A stretch of 64,000 bases of DNA from CAWGET01 sp963821715 (GTDB lineage: Bacteria > Bacteroidota > Ignavibacteria > Ignavibacteriales > Melioribacteraceae), in assembly GCA_963821715.1 (NCBI GenBank), contig CAWGET010000007.1, positions 1 to 64,000 on the forward strand, in the 5' to 3' direction. Below the pieces are notes generated by a model, which saw only the letters and a program-made list of their open reading frames with translations, did not search any database and was not told the origin of the DNA. Positions 56,984-64,000 of this stretch are shown here, piece after piece (the stretch's first letter is position 1; every line of letters begins with the position of its first letter). Position numbers and translations under genes: made by a program.

Positions 56984-58456
56984 ATGCAGGAAACAATAAT
57001 AATTATATACATATTTTTACTAACGGCGCTTTTTATTTTTGCTTTTCCGGTCTCTGCGCTTATGTTTTATAATAAATTTTTTAACCGAAGAGAATTTCAT
57101 ATCCCGGCCCGGGAAGCGATAAACAAAAAAGTAACTATTCAATTACCGATTTACAATGAATTTTACGTAGTGGAAAGATTAATAAACTCTGTATGTGAAA
57201 TTGAATATCCGAACAATCTTCTCGAAATACAAATACTTGATGATTCAACCGATGAGACCAAAGAATTGATTGATAAAATCGCGTACGAAAAAAAAGTTTC
57301 CGGATTTAACATAAAAATATTACGGCGTGAAGAAAGAACCGGTTATAAAGGCGGGGCGTTAAGGGCAGGATTAGAAAGCGCTGAGGGAGAATTTATCGCG
57401 ATATTTGACGCCGACTTTGTGCCTAAAAAAGATTTTCTGATAAAAACTTTAAGATATTTTAAGGATGAAAAAGTCGGCGTTGTTCAAGCGCGCTGGGAAC
57501 ATCTTAACGAAAAATATTCTATTCTTACTAAAATCCAGGCTTCGGTTTTGGATAATCATTTCGCGATCGACCAGCTTCAAAAATTTAAAGCAGGAATGTT
57601 CATCAATTTTAACGGGACCGGCGGAGTCTGGAGAAAAAAAACTATCCTCGATTCCGGCAACTGGCAGGACGATACGCTTACCGAAGATCTAGACTTAAGC
57701 TACAGAGCCCAATTGAATGGATGGAAGTTCATCTATTTGAATGACGTTTGCGCACCGGCGGAACTTCCCGTTGAGATAAATTCAATAAAGTCGCAGCAGT
57801 TCAGATGGACTAAAGGCGCTATTGAAACAGGGAAAAAACTTCTTCCGAAAATTTGGAAGGCGAATATTCCTTTGAGCAAAAAAGTATATTCGACATTTCA
57901 TCTTTCGAGTAATTTTATTTTTCCAATAATAATATTATTAAGCCTGCTTAATCTTCCGCTGTTGATTATCAAAAATCAGGGTTTGTTTCCTGCGCTTTTC
58001 AATTTTATGTCAGTGTTTCTTTCGGTTCTGCTAATTACATTCGTCATTTATTTATTGGCGCAAAAAAAATATTATTCCGATTGGAAAGATCGTCTTAAAT
58101 ATTTTCCCGCATATTTGGCGGGAACGATGGGTTTGGCGGTTAATAACAGCAAGGCAATTTTCGAAGCTCTCTTCAACCGGAAGTCCGAATTTATACGAAC
58201 ACCTAAATTTAAAATAATTGAAAAAAGATCGGATTACAGTGACAACAAATATTTAAACCGAACAAAAATAAATTCTACTATATTTTTTGAAACAACACTT
58301 GCGCTTTATGCATTAACTGGAACGGCAGTTGCAATTTACTTTTCAGACTTTGCTTCTCTTCCAATTCAATTATTGTTTTCAATTAGTTTCCTTGGCGTCT
58401 CTTTTTATTCTCTAAAATCAATTCTACTTCAAAAATTAAACAGAAGAAATAGATGA
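56984..58456 (+). CDS. Processive family 2 glycosyltransferase
   Basis: A 490-residue membrane enzyme like cellulose synthase-like A and glucomannan synthases. N-terminal membrane anchor, then the cytosolic GT-A domain: QILDDSTDET (UDP-sugar Asp), AIFDADFVPKKDF (DxD), EDLDLSYRAQLNGWKF (catalytic TED region) and QQFRWTKGAIETGKKLLPK (QxxRW). Four C-terminal membrane segments follow. The polymer is not deducible. Its stop overlaps the aminotransferase start by four bases. Confidence 0.88.
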   Translation: MQETIIIIYIFLLTALFIFAFPVSALMFYNKFFNRREFHIPAREAINKKVTIQLPIYNEFYVVERLINSVCEIEYPNNLLEIQILDDSTDETKELIDKIAYEKKVSGFNIKILRREERTGYKGGALRAGLESAEGEFIAIFDADFVPKKDFLIKTLRYFKDEKVGVVQARWEHLNEKYSILTKIQASVLDNHFAIDQLQKFKAGMFINFNGTGGVWRKKTILDSGNWQDDTLTEDLDLSYRAQLNGWKFIYLNDVCAPAELPVEINSIKSQQFRWTKGAIETGKKLLPKIWKANIPLSKKVYSTFHLSSNFIFPIIILLSLLNLPLLIIKNQGLFPALFNFMSVFLSVLLITFVIYLLAQKKYYSDWKDRLKYFPAYLAGTMGLAVNNSKAIFEALFNRKSEFIRTPKFKIIEKRSDYSDNKYLNRTKINSTIFFETTLALYALTGTAVAIYFSDFASLPIQLLFSISFLGVSFYSLKSILLQKLNRRNR

Positions 58457-59655
58457 CTTTTGATGATTTAAATAAAGACTTAGTAACATTAGCTCCTCCT
58501 GCCTCGGTGGAGTTCAACGATAAAATTAAGCGTATGATCTCGGAAGGCAAAAATATAATCCAGTTCCAGGTCGGCGATCCTGACTTTAAAACTCCTGAAT
58601 CTATTATTCAAAAAGCTAATCAGTTTATGCGGGAAGGTGCAACGCATTATGTGAACAGCAAAGGTTTGCCGGAATTGCGAAAAGCGGTTAGCAAGTTTCT
58701 TAAAATGAATATTCAAGTTGATTACAATCCTGAAAAGGAGATTCAGATTACAACAGGCGCAGTTCATGCATATTATGCCGCAATTAAAGCGATACTAAAT
58801 CCGGCGGATGAAGTTTTGATGCCGAATCCGACATGGCCGACTCATAAAACCATGGTTGAATTTGCCGGAGGAAATCCTGTAGAAGTTAGATCTGAAAAAG
58901 AAAATAATTTTTTCCCGGAAATTGGGGAACTACAAAATAAAATATCCCAAAAGACTAAAGCAGTTGTTTTAAATTCTCCCGGAAATCCTACTGGCGCCGT
59001 TGCAGAAAAAAAATATGTTGAAGAACTTGTGAATTTTTCGGTGGAAAATAATTTGTTCATAATTAGCGATGAAGTTTATCATAAAATTATTTACGACGGC
59101 GCTGAACATATTAGTCCGGCGCAAATCCCAGGAGGAAAAGAAAGGACGATTGTAATAAATAGTTTGTCGAAAACTTTTGCGATGACCGGCTGGCGGATTG
59201 GATATTTAGCGGCATCCGAAAAAATTATCCGTCTTGCTCAGAAGGCGAGCCAATTTACCGTAACCTGCGCTCCGCAATTCATTCAGCAAGCGGCGGCGTT
59301 TGCGTTGACTGATAATGATGTTCAGGGCGCGTGTAAAAATATGGTTGATATCTATTCCAAAAGAAGGAATGTTATCTTCCAAAAATTAAAAGAAAATAAT
59401 TTTGAGGAGATCGTCGGTCTTCCGCCCAAAGGAGCTTTTTATTTTTTTCTCAATCTTACGCGGTTCAACACCGAATCAGAAAAATTATCCGATCGTATCT
59501 TAACCGAAGCGGGAGTCGCTTTAACTCCCGGAGAAGTTTTTGGGGATTCGGGGAAGGGATTTTTGCGGCTCTCATTCGCAGCTTCTTTGGAAGAGATTAA
59601 TTTAGGAATGGACAGATTTATTAATTGGTTAAAAGAAAATTATGAGAGAGATTAA
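58453..59655 (+). CDS. PLP-dependent aspartate/aromatic aminotransferase
   Basis: A 400-residue fold-type I class I/II aminotransferase. The PLP Lys is in NSLSKTFAMTGWRIGYLA; other marks are LNSPGNPTGAV and the C-terminal Arg in GKGFLRLSFAAS. Class I beta aspartate aminotransferases have this pattern and often act on aromatic or prephenate substrates too. The downstream aroF and tyrA, 220 bases away, make a role in tyrosine or phenylalanine synthesis likely. Confidence 0.88.
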   Translation: MTFDDLNKDLVTLAPPASVEFNDKIKRMISEGKNIIQFQVGDPDFKTPESIIQKANQFMREGATHYVNSKGLPELRKAVSKFLKMNIQVDYNPEKEIQITTGAVHAYYAAIKAILNPADEVLMPNPTWPTHKTMVEFAGGNPVEVRSEKENNFFPEIGELQNKISQKTKAVVLNSPGNPTGAVAEKKYVEELVNFSVENNLFIISDEVYHKIIYDGAEHISPAQIPGGKERTIVINSLSKTFAMTGWRIGYLAASEKIIRLAQKASQFTVTCAPQFIQQAAAFALTDNDVQGACKNMVDIYSKRRNVIFQKLKENNFEEIVGLPPKGAFYFFLNLTRFNTESEKLSDRILTEAGVALTPGEVFGDSGKGFLRLSFAASLEEINLGMDRFINWLKENYERD

Positions 59656-59877
59656 TCTGTTTCTACTTTTCTGACGTTTACACGATGTAATCAGGAATAA
59701 GAGAAGTAGAAAGTAATATTATTTTTAATTGTTTTAGTTTTTAGCAAATCCAAAGTTTAGTGTTGATAGATATGTTTAGCGTCATGATAAAAGCTAATCA
59801 CAAATTTATAATATTTTGAGTAAGAAGAATTATTATTAAATTAAAAGTTTAATCTATTATTATAGCACCGGAGCAGA

Positions 59878-60897
59878 ATGATGGTTGTAATTTTTGAACG
59901 AAAAGCCAAAGAAGAAGAAATATTAAAAGTAATTTCACGACTTGAGAATTACGGTTTTACTACAAATAGATCTGACGGTATTCAGCGAACTATTGTTGGA
60001 GCCATAGGAGTTGCCGAGAACTTCGACGTCAGGGAGATAAAAGTTTTATCTGGCGTATCGGATGTTTATAGAATTTCTGATCCATTTAAATTGGCTTCCC
60101 GAAGTTTTCAGGAAGAAAACAGTGTAATAAAAATTGGTGATGTGGAGATCGGAGGAAATAACGTAGTGATGATGTCGGGTCCTTGTTCTATCGAATCCGA
60201 AGAACAGATATTTCAAACTGCCGAACTTGTTGCAAAATCGGGTGCAAAAATTTTAAGAGGAGGCGCTTTTAAACCGCGCTCTTCGCCATATTCATTCCAG
60301 GGATTGGGCGAGGAAGGATTAAAAATGATGCGCAAAGCTGCGGATGAATTTAACTTGTTGATAATAACGGAAGTGATGCAGATAAGCCAGATTGAAACGG
60401 TGTACAAATATGCGGATATTTTTCAGGTAGGTGCAAGGAATATGCAGAATTTTTCCCTAATAAAAGAATTGGGTAAAGTTGATAAACCTGTAATGCTGAA
60501 GCGGGGATTGTCGGCGACGATTGAGGAATGGCTGATGTCCGGCGAATATATTTTAGCGAGCGGCAACCGCGATGTAATGCTTTGCGAAAGAGGAATTAGA
60601 ACTTTCGAAACATATACGCGGAATACATTCGATCTTTCGGCAATTCCGGTTGTTCACAAAAAAAGTCATCTGCCGGTAATTGCGGATCCTTCGCACGCAA
60701 CAGGCTTGAGAGATCAGGTTCCTCCGATGGCGCGAGCCGCAGTTGCCGCGGGAGCCGACGGAGTTATGCTGGAAATTCATTTTGAACCGGAGAAAGCTTT
60801 ATCCGACGGTCCTCAGGCGCTTCTGCCGGAAACTTACCTTCATTTGATTGATGAATTAAAAATTATAGCCAAAGCTATTGGCCGCGGCTTAAATTAA
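59878..60897 (+). CDS. aroF: 3-deoxy-7-phosphoheptulonate synthase with N-terminal regulatory domain
   Basis: First enzyme of the shikimate pathway: joins phosphoenolpyruvate and erythrose-4-phosphate to DAHP. The 339 residues comprise a ferredoxin-like domain (1-75), which gives feedback control in the Thermotoga type, and a TIM barrel. Blocks are MMSGPCSIESEEQIFQTAEL, LRGGAFKPRSSPYSFQGLG, LLKR-like MLKRGLSATIEEWL and VIADPSHATGLRDQVPPMAR. It is followed by tyrA after 7 bases. Confidence 0.93.
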   Translation: MMVVIFERKAKEEEILKVISRLENYGFTTNRSDGIQRTIVGAIGVAENFDVREIKVLSGVSDVYRISDPFKLASRSFQEENSVIKIGDVEIGGNNVVMMSGPCSIESEEQIFQTAELVAKSGAKILRGGAFKPRSSPYSFQGLGEEGLKMMRKAADEFNLLIITEVMQISQIETVYKYADIFQVGARNMQNFSLIKELGKVDKPVMLKRGLSATIEEWLMSGEYILASGNRDVMLCERGIRTFETYTRNTFDLSAIPVVHKKSHLPVIADPSHATGLRDQVPPMARAAVAAGADGVMLEIHFEPEKALSDGPQALLPETYLHLIDELKIIAKAIGRGLN

Positions 60898-60904
60898 ATT
60901 TCGG

Positions 60905-61981
60905 ATGAAAACTAATATCTCCATAATAGGATTGGGGCTTATCGGCGGCTCAATCGCCAAAGGATTGAAGAAAACTGATCCGGATATTTTAATTAGCGCA
61001 TACGATAAATACGAGGTTTTGGAAAAAGCCTTAGATGAAAGCGTGATTGATATTGCACTTTCTTCAATGGATGAGGCTTTAAAATCTAAATTGATATTTC
61101 TTTGCCTGCCTGTAGAACAGAGCATTTCCGCTCTTAAGAAACTGGCTCCTCATCTAAAAAAAGAACAGATTCTGACTGATGTTGGGAGTGTGAAACATAT
61201 TTTTCATAAGACATGGAACGAAATTTCTTCCGAAGGAATTTACATCGGAGGTCATCCGATGACTGGAAAAGAAAAAAATGGATATGAAAATTCCGATCCG
61301 CTGTTGTTCCAAAATTCGGTCTATGTTTTAACAAGAGAGCATGATGAATCCGATTTAGATGAGAATCTTTTGAGGATTGTAAAAAATCTCGGTGCGAGAG
61401 TTTCGATAATGGAACCGGTTGTTCACGATTTAATAATGGCGCGTGTAAGCCATATGCCGCAACTACTTTCAATTTCACTGATTAACTCGGTGGCAAATGG
61501 AAATTCTTCATTCAATTTATTAGATTTTGCTGCGGGTGGTTTTCGTGATATGACACGAATTGCATCGAGCAGTTTCGAAATGTGGGAATCAATTCTGAAA
61601 TATAACCGTAAAGAAACAATAAACGCGCTCGAACGTTATATTGAAGAAATTTCTCGTTTAAAAAATTATTTGGAAATTGACAATTACAGAAAAATACACG
61701 AAGCATTTAACGAGGCAAGAATGAGCAGAGATGAAATTCCAAAAAATCAAAAAGGTTTTCTTTTTCCGCTGTATGATGTTTATGTATTTGCGGAAGATAA
61801 ACCGGGGATACTCAATACAATTACAAGAGTTTTATACGATGAAGATATTAACATCAAAGATATTGAACTTTTGAAAATCCGCGAAGGAACGGGAGGTACA
61901 TTCAGACTTTCTTTCGGCACGGAGGAAGACGCAAAGGCCGCTACAAAAATTCTGCGTAACAACGAATTTACAGTCAGTTAG
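60905..61981 (+). CDS. tyrA: Prephenate dehydrogenase with C-terminal ACT domain
   Basis: Converts prephenate to 4-hydroxyphenylpyruvate for tyrosine synthesis. The 358 residues start with the NAD site IIGLGLIGGSIAKGLKK, continue with GGHPMTGKEKNGYENSD and the active-site His in VVHDLIMARVSHMPQ, and end in an ACT domain (YDVYVFAEDKPGILNTITRV) for tyrosine feedback. It forms an operon with aroF. Confidence 0.92.
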   Translation: MKTNISIIGLGLIGGSIAKGLKKTDPDILISAYDKYEVLEKALDESVIDIALSSMDEALKSKLIFLCLPVEQSISALKKLAPHLKKEQILTDVGSVKHIFHKTWNEISSEGIYIGGHPMTGKEKNGYENSDPLLFQNSVYVLTREHDESDLDENLLRIVKNLGARVSIMEPVVHDLIMARVSHMPQLLSISLINSVANGNSSFNLLDFAAGGFRDMTRIASSSFEMWESILKYNRKETINALERYIEEISRLKNYLEIDNYRKIHEAFNEARMSRDEIPKNQKGFLFPLYDVYVFAEDKPGILNTITRVLYDEDINIKDIELLKIREGTGGTFRLSFGTEEDAKAATKILRNNEFTVS

Positions 61982-62051
61982 AAAATAGCTTGCATTAGAA
62001 AATAAAAATTATTAGTCTATATACTACCGCAAAATTTGGAGGGCAACAAAA

Positions 62052-63563
62052 ATGGAAGGTATTACTTTATACATTATCCCTTTGTTTAGTATTATCCTAT
62101 TTCTCGACAGGCTTTTTTATTTCCGAATTAAAACAACTAAGTTAATTTCCGCAGTTTCATTAAGTGCAATAATTGTTGGATGTTCGGTTAATCCCGCAAC
62201 CGGCAATAGGCAGTTAAATTTTGTAAGCGAATCTCAGGAAATTGAAATGGGAAAAGAAGCCGACAAAAATATTGTTGCTTCTATGGGGCTTTATCCGGAT
62301 CAAGGATTGCAAAATTATGTGCAGACTCTGGGAAAAAAGTTGGCCGTAAAATCAGAAAGACCGAATTTACCTTGGACATTCCGTGTTATTGATGATCCGA
62401 TAGTTAATGCTTTTGCGGTACCGGGCGGCTTTATTTATGTAACCCGTGGTATACTTTCTCATTTTACAAATGAAGCAGAATTGATCGGAGTACTTGGGCA
62501 CGAAATTGGCCACGTAACCGCGCAGCATTCCGTAAACCAAATGAGCCAGCAGCAATTAACGCAGCTGGGAGTCGGAGTGGCGATGATTTTAAAACCGGAG
62601 CTTCAGCAATATTCGCAGCTGGCGGGTCTCGGGCTGAATTTACTTTTCTTAAAATTTAGTCGTGACGACGAAAGACAGGCGGATGAATTAGGCGTTAGAT
62701 ATATGAGTAAAGCTAATGAAAATCCTGCGGAATTGATGAACGTAATGCAAATGCTCGAGCGGACTTCTCAACAAGCGAATGCGGGAAAAATGCCTCAGTG
62801 GCTTTCCACGCATCCCGATCCTGAAAATAGAATTGAACTTATAAAGGAAGAAATAGATAAACTGAATCACTCGGGTAATTGGGCTTCAGTAAACCGCGAA
62901 GGATATTTGAACAGATTGAACGGAATGATTTACGGCGCAAACCCGCGGGAAGGTTTTTTTGAGGGGAACACTTTCTATCAGCCGGATATGAAATTTAAAT
63001 ATGAGTTTCCACAGGGATGGAATGTAATAAATCAAAAACAGGCCGTATTTGGAGTAAGTAAAAATGAGGATGCCGTTCTTCAAATTACTCTGTCAAATCA
63101 GTCGTCGCCGCAAAACGCCGCGCAAAATTTTGTAAACCAGGAAGGAATACAAAGCTCCGGGTTTCAGAATTTAAACATCCATGGATTGCAGGCTGTCGCC
63201 GCAAATTTTGCAGCTGAAACACAGCAGCAGGGAAATATCCGAGGAAGAGCTGTTTATATTGCCTATGGCGGAAATGTTTTTGAACTTGTTGGTTATACCG
63301 GCGACGGAAGTTGGAATAATTACGACAATGTTTTTACAAACTCCATAAATTCCTTTAGTCCGCTGAATGACCCGAATAAATTAAATGTTAAACCGAAGGA
63401 GATAAAGATAATTTCTTTGGATAGAGCAATGACGCTGCAGGAGTTTAACAAAAGATATCCATCAACTATAGATATCGAAGATTTAGGCATCATTAACCAA
63501 GCGCAGGCGAATACAAGATTTGAAGCCGGTACAAAATTAAAACAGGTTGTCGGTGGAAGATAG
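62052..63563 (+). CDS. M48-family metalloprotease (BepA/LoiP-like lipoprotein)
   Basis: A 503-residue envelope protease for quality control of outer-membrane proteins. The zinc site is HEIGHVTAQH, with the third ligand in the DERQADELGVRYM block. A lipobox (SAIIVGCSVNPATGNRQ) lies near residue 44. GGAGGG just before 62052 supports the given ATG, but this puts a second hydrophobic segment (ITLYIIPLFSIILFLDRLFY) in front of the lipoprotein signal, which is unusual. The C-terminal 200 residues form an extra domain with no known catalytic role. The start could be internal and non-ATG. Confidence 0.85.
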   Translation: MEGITLYIIPLFSIILFLDRLFYFRIKTTKLISAVSLSAIIVGCSVNPATGNRQLNFVSESQEIEMGKEADKNIVASMGLYPDQGLQNYVQTLGKKLAVKSERPNLPWTFRVIDDPIVNAFAVPGGFIYVTRGILSHFTNEAELIGVLGHEIGHVTAQHSVNQMSQQQLTQLGVGVAMILKPELQQYSQLAGLGLNLLFLKFSRDDERQADELGVRYMSKANENPAELMNVMQMLERTSQQANAGKMPQWLSTHPDPENRIELIKEEIDKLNHSGNWASVNREGYLNRLNGMIYGANPREGFFEGNTFYQPDMKFKYEFPQGWNVINQKQAVFGVSKNEDAVLQITLSNQSSPQNAAQNFVNQEGIQSSGFQNLNIHGLQAVAANFAAETQQQGNIRGRAVYIAYGGNVFELVGYTGDGSWNNYDNVFTNSINSFSPLNDPNKLNVKPKEIKIISLDRAMTLQEFNKRYPSTIDIEDLGIINQAQANTRFEAGTKLKQVVGGR

Positions 63564-63609
63564 AAATAGAAGACAGAGAACAGAGGACAGACATCAGAAA
63601 GACAAATGT

Positions 63610-63633
63610 AGAGCTACGCCACGGCGTGGCTCT
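63610..63633. terminator. Hairpin after the M48 protease gene
   Basis: Arms agagctacgcc and ggcgtggctct pair with one mismatch around a short loop. It is followed by attgtata rather than a long T-run, so it may be a terminator or a dispersed repeat. The rest of 63564-63886 has no gene. Confidence 0.5.
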
Positions 63634-63855
63634 ATTGTATACAAACTACCATTTTACTTCAAATCCTGAGATGCTCTTCTTAGCGATGAATCCGATTTTG
63701 TTTTGTAAATAATTTACATTACTGAACAAAGCTTCACTTCATTCAGAATATTTATTCCAAAAAATAAAATATAAAAGAAAAAATATTACTAATTCTATTG
63801 TGTATTCCGATTTTACTTGACAAAATAATTTATACTTCATACCTTAAAATTAAAT

Positions 63856-63869
63856 TGTAAACGTTTACA
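63856..63869 (+). promoter_or_regulatory. LacI-family operator
   Basis: The perfect 14-base palindrome tgtaaacgtttaca fits the central CG type of operator bound by LacI/CcpA-family regulators. It lies 17 bases before the start of such a regulator gene, so autoregulation is likely. A TTGACA at 63817-63822 may be the -35 element. Confidence 0.7.
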
Positions 63870-63886
63870 TTTAAAGAGAGAAAGAT

Positions 63887-64000
63887 GTGGCGGTAACAAT
63901 AAAAGAAATTGCTCAAAAGGTCAATGTCTCCATCGCAACCGTATCCCGCGCCTTAAACGGAGATTCCAAAGTTACAGACAAAACCAAAGACCTCGTCCTC
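63887..64000 (+). CDS. LacI-family transcriptional regulator, partial
   Basis: GTG start at 63887 after GAGAGAAAG. The 38 codons in the window give the LacI helix-turn-helix: TIKEIAQKVNVSIATVSRAL followed by NGDSKVTDKT. The gene runs off the window end, so its ligand domain and target pathway cannot be seen. Confidence 0.9.
   Translation, partial: MAVTIKEIAQKVNVSIATVSRALNGDSKVTDKTKDLVL

Noticed and set aside
63817..63850. Complete sigma-70 promoter for the LacI-family gene
   Set aside because: A TTGACA is present, but the nearest TATACT is only 8 bases away and no good -10 is found at 16-18 bases, so only the operator is claimed.

Overview
The window is a low-GC bacterial chromosome segment that looks like the Ignavibacteria / Bacteroidota-Chlorobiota lineage. 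Two proteins end in the type A sorting domain of the type IX secretion system, in the form QNYPNPFNP, which is typical of that group. Outer-membrane beta-barrels, an RND pump and a complete curli secretion set also point to a diderm cell. No rRNA, tRNA or CRISPR array was seen.

Layout. (1) 1-3244: a gene-cassette array. Three ORFs, two of them HEPN-like, are each followed or preceded within a few bases by a ~225-bp attC-like recombination site; the integrase is not in the window. (2) 3439-9051: a glycosyltransferase/TetR pair, a SnoaL-like secreted protein, a cation diffusion facilitator, a small zinc-ribbon protein and a THUMP-type RNA methyltransferase. (3) 9543-13807: carAB. (4) 13904-16040: a cupin and a Wzi-like outer-membrane protein. 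(5) 17098-30462: a large curli locus on the minus strand. It holds csgE, csgF and csgG, then three tandem copies of a two-gene curlin operon (CsgA-like, then CsgB-like), each ended by the same terminator and preceded by the same kind of structured leader. A CsgH-like gene with a propeller lipoprotein, and a RAYT transposase embedded in REP-like palindromes, lie between operon copies 2 and 3. Most curli genes carry frameshifts; only the third CsgA-like gene, csgG and the csgH-like gene read through. (6) 30993-35302: RND efflux adaptor and pump. (7) 35735-41537: DUF697 protein, a triple-repeat DUF4397 T9SS cargo, a phosphodiesterase-like T9SS cargo and lplA. (8) 41534-49209: a minus-strand stretch with lipid and signalling genes (acyl-ACP thioesterase, PGPGW protein, metallophosphoesterase, lipid kinase, AI-2E family permease, CheW-like, response regulator, NtrC-like regulator and a histidine kinase with a degenerate ATPase domain). 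(9) 49365-56434: outer-membrane barrel, membrane protein with THEP1-like NTPase, and a PaoABC-like molybdenum hydroxylase set with frameshifts in two subunits. (10) 56505-63563: FxsA, a processive family 2 glycosyltransferase, then aminotransferase, aroF and tyrA (aromatic amino acid synthesis) and an M48 protease. The window ends in the start of a LacI-family regulator with a palindromic operator.

The most interesting parts are the attC-like array and the curlin operons. The attC-like sites keep base pairing while their sequences differ. The curlin leaders keep three stems, one of which holds the ribosome-binding site at its base. The many frameshifts in the curli and Pao regions may be real decay or assembly indels; the sequence alone cannot separate these.
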